A stretch of 64,000 nucleotides of DNA from Spirosoma sordidisoli (GTDB lineage: Bacteria; Bacteroidota; Bacteroidia; Cytophagales; Spirosomataceae). The stretch lies in the NCBI RefSeq assembly GCF_004138325.1, contig NZ_SBLB01000010.1:1-64000 (forward strand). Reading direction: 5' to 3'. The notes under the pieces are model-generated. The model saw nothing but the letters and a program-made list of their open reading frames with translations. It searched no databases and was not told the DNA's origin. Numbering within the stretch: the first letter of the stretch is position 1; each line of letters starts with the position of its first letter. This document shows, piece by piece, positions 34,828 through 43,084 of this stretch. Made by a program: the position numbers and the translations under genes.

Positions 34828-35670
34828 TGACACGTAATGCCTTATAATACGTATAAAATTCACTCACAGTGCATACGAATTCAGTACTCCCTGTTTTCAA
34901 ATAGCAGCTGTGTTGTGATCTACAGTGGATAAAGAGAATATGTAAGACCTGTGGGTTTGTGGACGATTTATCCAGAGCTAACTACTTTTGGATTTGGCGT
35001 GGGAAAAACATCCATGATTCATCCATTTCAACTAATAGGGCTCAATCTGAATCAGTAAATTTAAATCTATATGTCTGTTACAGGGCATATCTTTCCTATT
35101 GTTTGATGGATGTAATTAGCATGTATATAAGGTAATCTGGCTATGAGTATCGTCTGATAGCCTTCCCCATATGTAAGCACCAAATGAATTGCAGATTTAG
35201 ACAAAGGCACAACTCCTCTCTATCGTCTTTATGAAACTGATAGAGGGAGTTGTAATCGCTCCAATACAGACAGTAAAGTGCGGACGACGTATTCGCCGTA
35301 AGATTCTGATGAATGCTCAAGCGTAAATTGTATTTTAGAAGCTATCTGGGAGCCGTTGATGACTACCTTCAGCTAGATCGCTATGCTCAATGGGACAATG
35401 AATTACATAGGCGTCCATTACTGAGAAGGCTGATACCGCCATTAGTCTTTGGAGAGTTATTTTGATGATTACTCTCCCTCGTTTGGTTTAAACTGTAAGA
35501 TCATACTGGCGCAGCATCGCCTTGCCCTCTCTTCATTATGAGGAATGCAGAACAATTGAAGCAAATGGATAACTGCCCCCTACGAATACTACCTATCTAA
35601 AATGCCCTATTTTCAATTGTGTGATTAGTTGTATCTAAGAATGAGGGTGAATCATAATTGCCAATAAACC
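34828..35670. other. 843-bp gap without a supportable gene
   Basis: Stops in all frames. A long imperfect hairpin (35211-35224 with 35239-35251, arms AACTCC...CTATC / GATAGAGGGAGTT) could terminate the upstream unit. Base composition is less AT-rich than in the flanking genes, so it may be foreign debris, but no protein or transposase could be read. Confidence 0.5.
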
Positions 35671-37875
35671 ATGCAGTATTTAGCGCCACATGATCAGCAA
35701 GATTGCGGTCTTACATGTTTAAGAATGGTAGCCAACTACTATGGAAGACTATATAGTAATTTTCATTTAAGAAAAATTTCATATGTAGGACGCCAAGGCG
35801 TCAGTTTATATAATCTAGGAAAAGCAGCAGAACATTTAGGTTTTAAAACAATTATTGGAGAACTATCTCTGACTTTTTTAACTACCAAGGCAAAATTACC
35901 TTGTATACTCTTTTGGGATAAAAGTCATTTTGTGGTTTTGTATAAGATAAGTAGTAATATAAAACGCAAAAAAACTTTTCACATTGCTGACCCTGGCAGA
36001 GGTAAAATCAAATTAGATGAGGATATTTTCACTAAGTACTGGTTGGCAGGAGAAAAAAAGGGCTTTGCGTTGTTTCTCGAACCAACTCAGCTATTTTATG
36101 ATTATTCTACTGAAACCGAAACTTCGAACAACAAACGGAGTATTTTCCATTTCTTTAAACAGTATTTTTTTAAATATAGGAAAAATTACTTTCAGGTAAT
36201 ATTGTCAATGTTATTTGCTGCTGGGGTTTCATTGATTCCTCCATTTCTAACACAAAGTATTGTAGACTATGGTATAGCAAATAAGGATACAAACTTTATA
36301 ATATTGATTTCAGCTTTTCAAATTATTCTTTTTGTAAGTGGGGTGATTTCCGATATAATCAGAAGTCACTTACTCTTGCATATCGGAGCGCGTATTAATT
36401 CATCAATTCTGTCGGATTTTTTGATCAAAATGATGAAGTTACCACTTTCGTTTTTCGAAGCGAAAGCAAGTGGAGACATTATGCAACGCATGAATGATCA
36501 TCAAAGAATAGAGAACTTTGTTACAAGTACTTTGTTGACGACAATTTTTTCATTCGTCAATATGGGTGTATTCTTGTTTATATTAAACAAATATGATCCA
36601 GCTTTCATGATAATTTTTGTCATAGGGAGTGTTGCTTCTATATGTTGGACATTGTTATTCATGAATTGGCGTAAGTCAATCGATTACAAACGATTTAGAG
36701 AGCTATCTAATTCGGGTGATAAACTATTTGAATTAGTGAATGGCATATCAGAAATTAAGTTAAATAATTTTGAGAATTATAAGCAATGGGAATGGCAAGA
36801 GATACAGGTAAAGCTATTTAAGATAAACATATCCAATATGTCGTTGGAGCAATATCAAAAAATAGGTGCAAATTTTATAGACCAAGTGAAAATAATTATT
36901 ATAACATTTGTAGCTGCTCAGGCTGTTATGTCTCAAGAGATAACGCTCGGTGTAATGTTATCTATTTCTTACATTATAGGGCAGCTCAATATTCCCGTTA
37001 AGCAAATGGCTGATTTCTTTAACGGTGCACAAAACGCAAGTGTAGGCTTAGAAAGGATGAATGAAGTTTTTGTGGAGGAGGAGGAGGAAAAAAGACACAT
37101 TCTAGATAATAGTGACAATCCTATTAATTTTAGTGAATTTAGTATCAATATCAAGGATTTGAATTTTCAATATGAAGGTCCAGATTCAACTTATGTTTTG
37201 AAGAATGTTAGCTTTAAAATTCCTAAAGGGAAAGTTACTGCAATTGTTGGTAGTAGTGGAAGCGGCAAGACTACTTTACTTAAACTTTTGCTTAAGTTTT
37301 TTGATCCAACATCTGGTAAAATTCAGCTTGGCAAACTTGATTTGGCTAATATTTCCCCCAAAGACTGGCGTGCAAAATGTGGAGCTGTATTGCAGGAAGG
37401 ATATATCTTTTCTGACACAATAAAACAAAACATTATAATGGGAGATGAATATTATGATATAGATCGTCTAGTAAATGCGGTGGAAATGGCAAACATTGGA
37501 GACTTTATCTCCCAATTACCTCTTCATTTTGAAACAAAAATTGGCCCTCTAGGAATGGGCTTAAGTGTTGGCCAGAAGCAAAGAGTGTTAATTGCTAGAG
37601 CAATTTATAAAAATCCTGAATTTTTATTTTTTGACGAGGCAACAAGCGCTCTGGATGCGAAAAATGAGTACGTGATAATGGAAAATCTTAATCGATTTTT
37701 CCAAGATAAAACGGTAGTCGTTGTAGCCCATAGGTTGAGCACCGTAAAAAACGCTTCTCAAATTGTTGTTTTAGAAGAAGGCGAGGTGGTAGAAATAGGT
37801 ACTCATTATGAGTTGATTAATAATGAGGGAACGTATTTTAATCTAGTTAAAAATCAATTAGAGTTAGGTGGATAA
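35671..37875 (+). CDS. C39-peptidase-containing ABC exporter (PCAT)
   Basis: 734 aa, complete. N-terminal C39 cysteine protease: catalytic C12 in HDQQDCGLTCLRM, H86 in DKSHFVVLY and D107 in IADPGRG. Membrane domain from ~170 to 450. ATPase domain: Walker A GSSGSGKTT, signature LSVGQKQR, Walker B FLFFDEATSALD, switch His in VVAHRLSTV. Such exporters cleave double-glycine leaders and move the core across the inner membrane. It fits the GG/GS sites of precursors A and B. An HlyD-like adaptor gene follows 11 bp later. Confidence 0.93.
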   Translation: MQYLAPHDQQDCGLTCLRMVANYYGRLYSNFHLRKISYVGRQGVSLYNLGKAAEHLGFKTIIGELSLTFLTTKAKLPCILFWDKSHFVVLYKISSNIKRKKTFHIADPGRGKIKLDEDIFTKYWLAGEKKGFALFLEPTQLFYDYSTETETSNNKRSIFHFFKQYFFKYRKNYFQVILSMLFAAGVSLIPPFLTQSIVDYGIANKDTNFIILISAFQIILFVSGVISDIIRSHLLLHIGARINSSILSDFLIKMMKLPLSFFEAKASGDIMQRMNDHQRIENFVTSTLLTTIFSFVNMGVFLFILNKYDPAFMIIFVIGSVASICWTLLFMNWRKSIDYKRFRELSNSGDKLFELVNGISEIKLNNFENYKQWEWQEIQVKLFKINISNMSLEQYQKIGANFIDQVKIIIITFVAAQAVMSQEITLGVMLSISYIIGQLNIPVKQMADFFNGAQNASVGLERMNEVFVEEEEEKRHILDNSDNPINFSEFSINIKDLNFQYEGPDSTYVLKNVSFKIPKGKVTAIVGSSGSGKTTLLKLLLKFFDPTSGKIQLGKLDLANISPKDWRAKCGAVLQEGYIFSDTIKQNIIMGDEYYDIDRLVNAVEMANIGDFISQLPLHFETKIGPLGMGLSVGQKQRVLIARAIYKNPEFLFFDEATSALDAKNEYVIMENLNRFFQDKTVVVVAHRLSTVKNASQIVVLEEGEVVEIGTHYELINNEGTYFNLVKNQLELGG

Positions 37876-37886
37876 ACATACCGGCG

Positions 37887-38345
37887 ATGTTTAAGAACAT
37901 AGATGATTACAAAAATGATTTCTTTCTAAATCCCATTCCAAAATGGATTACCCATTTTGGAGTGGGAGTGATGATTTTTTTTATTATTCTAATTTACTTT
38001 ATAGCTACACAAATATCATTTCCTAAGTTAGTTCAAACTCAAGTTGTAGTTAAAGATGAACTATCATATGTAAAGGTTCATTATTCTACTTTTGAACAAT
38101 TGAATGAAAATCAAAACATCAGGGTCAAATTACCATATATTAAATTACAATATGTAGGAAAATTAAGTATAAATAAATCGTGGGCAGAAGCAGACAGTGT
38201 AGTTATACCCATATACATTGATAAGAACCTACTCAAAAGGATTCCATTTAAAGGTAGCATTAAATGCCCTGGCTCAATTACTTTCGGCAATTATTCTATA
38301 ATTGATCGTTTATATCGTAGTAGGATTAATGACAACTCACTATGA
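37887..38345 (+). CDS. minimal HlyD-like membrane fusion protein
   Basis: 152 aa. Short cytoplasmic N-terminus ending IPKWITHFGVGVM, one membrane segment (residues ~21-45, ending in YFIATQISFPKLVQTQVVV), as at the start of HlyD-type adaptors. The C-terminal part (ENQNIRVKLPYIKLQYVG... IPFKGSIKCPGSITFGNYSIIDRLYRSRI) resembles the HlyD beta-barrel and end. The coiled-coil hairpin and lipoyl domain between them (normally ~200 residues) are missing, with no frameshift visible. Tightly linked to the C39 exporter. It may be a reduced adaptor that contacts the outer-membrane protein differently, or an in-frame deletion product. Confidence 0.65.
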   Translation: MFKNIDDYKNDFFLNPIPKWITHFGVGVMIFFIILIYFIATQISFPKLVQTQVVVKDELSYVKVHYSTFEQLNENQNIRVKLPYIKLQYVGKLSINKSWAEADSVVIPIYIDKNLLKRIPFKGSIKCPGSITFGNYSIIDRLYRSRINDNSL

Positions 38346-38386
38346 AATAAGCCCATCTATATTGTCATGTTTACACATTATGATAG

Positions 38387-38614
38387 AGGATAAGCAAGTT
38401 ATCAAAACTATTTCGAAACTATTACCTCTTAGGATTGTACCAGTCGAGACAGACTGACTCCTATTCTGAGCACGAACTACAGCTTAATCGTTTCTTGATT
38501 GCGATCCTTTTGATACGTGACATTATGTCAGATGGCACACACAAGGTGCTGGATGAATTGACACCTGATGATATTTGGGCTATCACTCTGTTAGATAACG
38601 GGCAGTTCTTTTGA
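38387..38614 (+). pseudogene. remnant of a homologue of the 27957-28580 gene
   Basis: An open stretch without a start codon reads LFRNYYLLGLYQSR..., then YSEHELQLNRFLIAILLIRDIMSDGTHK and DIWAITLLDNGQFF to a stop. It aligns with YRNYYANFAMYGY..., YEPQLKHSLIAELWMRDIMSNDTYK and DARAITLIKYREILL of the intact gene. The 5' two thirds are gone. It shows that the peptide cassette sits between two copies of this family. Confidence 0.72.
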
Positions 38615-38716
38615 CAGAGGGACAAACAGCGGCAGGCTCATCTCCACTTATCTTGCTTTGATAAGAAAATATCTGTAAAAAACCTGATTTACAGTGCACT
38701 GTGGTCTGCTGCTTCA

Positions 38717-39118
38717 CTATCGTCCAGAATCTAGAAGTCTTTGTAGTAACTCGTTCTTTTCCCGTTCAGATTGAAGAAGCCGTTCATATAATCTTTTGTT
38801 TTCTTCAATCGCTTCAAGCCATTTATCAACGGGATTGAAATTGTACTGCACCGATGCAGCATGGTCATGGTACGTATTAGAAAATATTTGAATGGCGGTC
38901 TCTTCCTTAAAGTTTTTGATTGCCTCCTCCGGTACGCCAAGAGCTTTTGCCAGTTTTTCTAACACACTTGTATCCAATACCTCTTTTTGTTCGAGCTGGG
39001 ATACGGCTTGCTGGCTCATGCCTAATGAGGTTGCTAGAAAATCCTGTTTGACGCCAAGGATTTCCCTAATCCGTTTCATGTTGCGGCCGTGATGCACCAT
39101 AGCTGAAGTGTTGTTCAT
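38717..39118 (-). CDS. Xre-family HTH regulator with C-terminal coiled coil
   Basis: 133 aa from the ATG at 39118. HTH: NMKRIREILGVKQDFLATSLGMSQQAVSQLEQK (residues ~14-46), with the rest of the Xre fold to ~70 (LAKALGVPEEAIKNF). The C-terminus WLEAIEENKRLYERLLQSEREKNELLQRLL is a leucine-heptad coiled coil, likely for dimerisation. Divergent from the second radical SAM system; the 124-bp spacer holds two identical CTTGT-N5-ACAAG sites, the obvious operator. Probably represses itself and the peptide genes. Confidence 0.85.
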   Translation of the reverse strand: MNNTSAMVHHGRNMKRIREILGVKQDFLATSLGMSQQAVSQLEQKEVLDTSVLEKLAKALGVPEEAIKNFKEETAIQIFSNTYHDHAASVQYNFNPVDKWLEAIEENKRLYERLLQSEREKNELLQRLLDSGR

Positions 39119-39140
39119 GTACAAAACTAATTGAAATAAC

Positions 39141-39177
39141 CTTGTTCTTTACAAGCTGTCACCTTGTGCGATACAAG
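39141..39177. promoter_or_regulatory. double operator CTTGT-N5-ACAAG
   Basis: Two identical inverted repeats, CTTGT-TCTTT-ACAAG (39141-39155) and CTTGT-GCGAT-ACAAG (39163-39177), centres 22 bp apart (about two helical turns). They lie 23 bp from the Xre start and before the peptide ORF, fitting cooperative binding of two Xre dimers at the divergent promoters. Confidence 0.75.
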
Positions 39178-39242
39178 TGACTCAATAGCTTTTGACCGTG
39201 ATCGAACAGCTAATTTTAGCAAACACTCAAAAGCTTTCATCT

Positions 39243-39431
39243 ATGACAGTGACAACGAATACAGACCTTCTGTTCGATGATGTTTCCATGCTGAAACAGG
39301 TAATCGGTCAGAACCCACACGCTCTTTCATCGCCAGTCTCAGATTGCGATTGCTCATCTTACTACTCGATTGAAGACGATGAAACTTTTGATACCCATCA
39401 AGTCACCGAATTTGCTGCTCAGGCCGGCTGA
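39243..39431 (+). CDS. candidate precursor peptide C of second radical SAM system
   Basis: 62 aa from the ATG at 39243; TTG/GTG starts at 39192/39198 would add up to 17 residues. The N-terminal two thirds look leader-like (DLLFDDVSMLKQVIGQNPHALSSP); the end contains SDCDCSSYYSIEDDETFDTHQ with C35 and C37, Ser, Tyr, Asp and His residues suited to radical chemistry. Its last 53 nt overlap the radical SAM start in another frame, implying coupling. No double-glycine site and no exporter nearby. Precursor status is inferred from size, position and composition. Confidence 0.6.
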   Translation: MTVTTNTDLLFDDVSMLKQVIGQNPHALSSPVSDCDCSSYYSIEDDETFDTHQVTEFAAQAG

Positions 39432-40713
39432 CCAGGACTACTCCTATGTGGTCAATTGCGCTTATCCGCAGTCGCTTCGCCTGTTAACCCAGCCGCAGGT
39501 GAATATTCTGGCAGCCATTGATGGTCAGTCCACGATCGATATGCTCAGCGACCGGCTCGCTGTGTCAGCTTCCGTTTTAGAACAGTTTTTTAACCTTCTC
39601 GCTCAAACCGAGATCATTCGGTTTGATGACCGGTTCAGCAAACCCCAAAAGCCTACTTCTCCTCAATCACTCAATTTCTGGATTCATACCACCAATCGCT
39701 GTAATCTGGCCTGTAGCTATTGCTATATCTCGACCCTAAATACCACCGAAGGAATGACGGATGCCACCAAGCAGCAATTATTGGAGAAGGTGGTGGAAAC
39801 CGTGGTCAGGCGCAAGCTCAAGCATATCAAATTCAGATTGGCTGGTGGCGAACCTTTGACCCAGTTCAAATCCTGGAAATCGTTTATCCCGGCCATTCGG
39901 CAGAAATTGAGCGAAGTCGGATGCCGCTTTGAGGTCTCCTTTATTACCAATCTAACCCTGCTCACCGACGATATCATTGCGTTTTGTCGGGAACATGCGG
40001 TTAGCTTTGGCGTTTCGCTGGATGGGGTCGAAACATATAACGATACTAGTAGGCCGTTTAAACAGGGAGCAGGCACGTTCACACGGATCAATTGTAATTT
40101 AAGAACGTTACTAGCTCACCGAATTCCAGTCATGGTCAATACGGTCGTTAGTAATCAAAACCTGAAAGGGCTTCCCAATCTAACGCGTTATTTGATTGAT
40201 CTGGATGTGCCCTTTCGCTATTCGATTATTAAAGGTGAGGCGCTTGATGCGCAGCTTTTAGAAAACAGTCTCCTGGAATCCTATGCGTTGATGGAGGACG
40301 CCATTCAGACTGGCTGGCAATTTTCCCATCGTCATCAGTTCTGTGATCTCAAGCCCCACGAATTGGGATTTCAAACCTGCGCGTCCGGTTTCTCCGGGGG
40401 CGCTATCTACGTCGATGGTACCCTTAACTATTGCCATGTCCATTTTGGCGATCAAACTCAATCGGCTCACTCCATTTTCAGCCCTGAACTGGACCTGGTG
40501 GACATGATCGAGCAGGGCAGTCACGAAGAGGATATCCGTTCCAATGACTGCAAGGCTTGCCGCTATAATGCGGTTTGTACGAGTGGTTGTCCCGTCTACC
40601 GGGTGAATGGCAAAGACCCCCAATGCAGTCTATATCACCGGATCATTCCGTTACTCTATGACCTCCAGGCCAAAGAACGGTTAAAAGCACTGCGAGACTT
40701 TAAGATCCTTTAA
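39379..40713 (+). CDS. radical SAM/SPASM protein, second system
   Basis: 444 aa from the ATG at 39379 (a TTG three codons upstream is less likely). N-terminal ~85 residues look PqqD/RRE-like (YPQSLRLLTQPQVNILAAIDGQSTIDMLSDRLAVS). Radical SAM motif C108-x3-C112-x2-C115 (CNLACSYC), then LAGGEPLTQF and VSLDGVETYNDTSRP. C-terminal auxiliary-cluster motif CKACRYNAVCTSGCPVYRVNGKDPQC-type spacing, preceded by YCHVHFGD. Typical peptide-modifying enzyme; codon usage is more GC-rich than in the 29-38 kb cassette, so it has a separate origin. Confidence 0.85.
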   Translation: MKLLIPIKSPNLLLRPADQDYSYVVNCAYPQSLRLLTQPQVNILAAIDGQSTIDMLSDRLAVSASVLEQFFNLLAQTEIIRFDDRFSKPQKPTSPQSLNFWIHTTNRCNLACSYCYISTLNTTEGMTDATKQQLLEKVVETVVRRKLKHIKFRLAGGEPLTQFKSWKSFIPAIRQKLSEVGCRFEVSFITNLTLLTDDIIAFCREHAVSFGVSLDGVETYNDTSRPFKQGAGTFTRINCNLRTLLAHRIPVMVNTVVSNQNLKGLPNLTRYLIDLDVPFRYSIIKGEALDAQLLENSLLESYALMEDAIQTGWQFSHRHQFCDLKPHELGFQTCASGFSGGAIYVDGTLNYCHVHFGDQTQSAHSIFSPELDLVDMIEQGSHEEDIRSNDCKACRYNAVCTSGCPVYRVNGKDPQCSLYHRIIPLLYDLQAKERLKALRDFKIL

Positions 40714-40765
40714 CCCCTGCCGGCTATTCTCTTTTGAGATGTGGAAAAGAAAGGTCAGGCTGAAA

Positions 40766-41251
40766 ATGACGGGAGAGATAACGGTTGTGATTTCGTGGCT
40801 GGCCTGGTTTGCCTTGCTCTATCAGGTGTACCTCCAGCGAACCCATAATGAAAAATCGCTCAAACCACTCGGACAGATCGATCTGGAAGATCGCCATGGC
40901 CATATCTTTGTCCGTGTCACCAACAATGGCCTGGGGCCGATGATCGTCGATCGGCTCATTTTTCAAAAAGAGGGTAGAACCTATACGTCTATTGAAGACT
41001 GTCTGGAATTGGACAGTCGATCATACACACGCATCAGTGTGAACGAGTCCGTACGCAAAGTGATCTTACCCAACGGCTATTTGACCATTTTCGAGACCCG
41101 ACTGGAAAAGAGTGAAGAGGATGCGCACCGCGTCCGCCAGCAGCTAAGTTCCATCAGGTTGCAGGTTGACTTCCGCGACATCTACGATAACAAAGCCATT
41201 ATCAAGCGAGACTTCGGGTGGTTCTCAAGGCATATAATCAAAGCGGATTGA
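40766..41251 (+). CDS. small membrane-anchored protein, paralogue 1 flanking fic
   Basis: 161 aa from the ATG at 40766; an ATG at 40739 is possible, but the paralogue at 43085 starts at the equivalent MTGDITVV. One N-terminal membrane segment (ITVVISWLAWFALLYQVYLQ, residues ~4-23), then a soluble domain: GHIFVRVTNNGLGPMIVDRLIF, SYTRISVNESVRKVILPNGYLTIFETRLEK. The domain looks like a beta-sandwich. Follows the second radical SAM gene by ~50 bp and may be co-transcribed. Function unknown. Confidence 0.7.
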   Translation: MTGEITVVISWLAWFALLYQVYLQRTHNEKSLKPLGQIDLEDRHGHIFVRVTNNGLGPMIVDRLIFQKEGRTYTSIEDCLELDSRSYTRISVNESVRKVILPNGYLTIFETRLEKSEEDAHRVRQQLSSIRLQVDFRDIYDNKAIIKRDFGWFSRHIIKAD

Positions 41252-41331
41252 CAAGGCATAGTTGATGGCGCTTGTAAGAACATCAGTTATGCACATTTCC
41301 GTACTCTGTTCAGTGCATATTTGAGTCTTGA

Positions 41332-41393
41332 CATCAAAAACTAATTACTATACAACATAAAAAACTAATTTTGATACAGCATGAAAAACGAAT
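41332..41393 (+). promoter_or_regulatory. three 24-bp tandem repeats upstream of fic
   Basis: Units begin with CAT at 41332, 41356 and 41380, an exact 24-nt period. Each reads CATnAAAAACTAATT or close (third: CATGAAAAACGAAT), and the first two continue to ATACA. The last unit ends 12 bp before the fic ATG, so a bound protein would block expression. The N-terminal domain of the Fic protein itself is the obvious candidate ligand. Confidence 0.7.
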
Positions 41394-41404
41394 AGACGTC
41401 CCTT

Positions 41405-42937
41405 ATGGCAACTCCAGCGGAAAAACTGGCTCAATCTCTTGAAGCCTTGCACTCTCTGCAAAAAATCGAAAAGACCGTTGCCATCCGAACGAAAGATTTA
41501 ACGCGTACCCATCGGGAGCGACTGCTTAAAAGTGGCTTCCTGAAAGAGGTTCTAAAGGGATGGTACCTTGCCTCTAGGCCCGATGAACGACCAGGTGATA
41601 CGACCGGATGGTATACCTCCTTCTGGCAATTTTGCGCTTCCTACCTGAATGAACGCTTCGACGAGCAGTGGGTGCTGTCACCTGAGCAATCGCTCGCCCT
41701 ACACAGCGGGAATTGGGTAGTGCCTCAGCAATTGTTGGTCAGGTCTCCTGAAGCCAACAACAACGAGACCAAGCTCTTGTTGGGCACCTCCCTGTTCGAT
41801 ATCCGGGTCGCCAGTCCCGCCGATGATGAAGTCGAGGTAAAGGAAGGGTTGCGGATTTACGCCCTGTCTGCCGCGCTGGTACTCTGCTCGCCGGTTTATT
41901 TTATTCGTTCAGCGATGGATGCCCGTAGCGCTTTGTCGCTGGTGCGAGATACGTCGGACTTGCTTGCAATCCTGCTGCGGGGAGGGCACACGGTCGTGGC
42001 GGGGCGACTGGCTGGTGCCTTCCGCAATATTGGCAATGATCGGCTAGCGGATGATCTGATCCAGACGATGCGCTCCGCCGGGTACGAAGTGCGGGAAGAA
42101 GATCCCTTTACGGCAAAGCTTCCCAGTATCTTATCGTTTCGGGAAAGCTCTCCCTATGTGAACCGAATTCGGCTTCTGTGGCAAAGCATGCGGGAAACCG
42201 TGTTAGAGCACTTTCCGGCGGCTCCGGGACGACCGTCCAACATTGATGCGTACCTGAAACAGGTGGATGACGCTTTTATAACTGATGCCTACAATTCGCT
42301 TTCGATAGAGGGTTATCAGGTCACTCCTGCCTTGATTGAGCGCGTCCGGCAAGGCCAATGGAATCCCGATCAGGTGGAGGCCGATCAGGATCAAAAGAAC
42401 GCCCTGGCTGCACGGGGCTACTGGCAAGCCCATCAAGCGGTCAAGCAAACGATCAAAACTATTTTGCAAGGTCAGAACGCGGGTGAAGCGGTCGAAAACG
42501 ACCACCGCATCTGGTACCGCGAATTATTTGCGCCCAGTGTGAGTATCGGATTGTTGAATGCCAGCGATTTGGCCGGTTATCGCAATGGACAGGTATATAT
42601 CCGAGGCTCTAAACATGTACCGCTGAATCGGGATGCCGTTCGGGATGTGATGCCGATATTTTTTGAGTTACTTCAGACGGAATCGGAACCAGCGGTTAGA
42701 GTAGTACTTGGGCATTTTATCTTCGTCTATATTCATCCGTATATGGATGGTAACGGCAGAATAGGCCGTTTTTTGATGAATGCAATGCTGGCATCAGGTG
42801 GCTATCCCTGGACTATTGTTCCCCTCAGCGAGAGAAACAATTATATGCATGCCCTGGAAAAAGCCAGCGTGGAGCAGGATATCACTGATTTTACGATTTT
42901 TTTGGCTAACCTGGTCAAGAACAATCAGGAGCTGTAA
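41405..42937 (+). CDS. Fic-domain protein with N-terminal AbiEi-like winged-helix region
   Basis: 510 aa. C-terminal Fic motif HPYMDGNGRIGR (residues 444-455) matches HPFx(D/E)GNGRxxR, so AMP- or other NMP-transfer activity is expected. A class II-type inhibitory motif, S298-x3-E302-G303 (SLSIEG), is present in the same chain. Residues ~1-60 (KTVAIRTKDLTRTHRERLLKSGFLKEVLKGWYL) look like the winged helix of AbiEi-type antitoxins, and 60-240 like its continuation. The gene therefore may be a self-regulating toxin/antitoxin-like unit or a regulator of host proteins. Preceded by three 24-bp repeats and flanked by paralogous membrane protein genes. Confidence 0.87.
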   Translation: MATPAEKLAQSLEALHSLQKIEKTVAIRTKDLTRTHRERLLKSGFLKEVLKGWYLASRPDERPGDTTGWYTSFWQFCASYLNERFDEQWVLSPEQSLALHSGNWVVPQQLLVRSPEANNNETKLLLGTSLFDIRVASPADDEVEVKEGLRIYALSAALVLCSPVYFIRSAMDARSALSLVRDTSDLLAILLRGGHTVVAGRLAGAFRNIGNDRLADDLIQTMRSAGYEVREEDPFTAKLPSILSFRESSPYVNRIRLLWQSMRETVLEHFPAAPGRPSNIDAYLKQVDDAFITDAYNSLSIEGYQVTPALIERVRQGQWNPDQVEADQDQKNALAARGYWQAHQAVKQTIKTILQGQNAGEAVENDHRIWYRELFAPSVSIGLLNASDLAGYRNGQVYIRGSKHVPLNRDAVRDVMPIFFELLQTESEPAVRVVLGHFIFVYIHPYMDGNGRIGRFLMNAMLASGGYPWTIVPLSERNNYMHALEKASVEQDITDFTIFLANLVKNNQEL

Positions 42938-43084
42938 ATCGCATCCGTATTAAGCTGTTTAGTCCGTCGTTAATTTCCTCGGAACGGTTACAGCAAATAG
43001 ACTTTTCATCCTGATGCATTAAGGTGTGTGCAAGCAGCCCAAAAGGTATGCTGAGTTTTACAATACTAATGCGGAGGAGGTCCA

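Noticed and set aside
34828..35670. Suspected transposase remnant between the GIN gene and the exporter
   Set aside because: No DDE-type motif or terminal repeats could be read on either strand.
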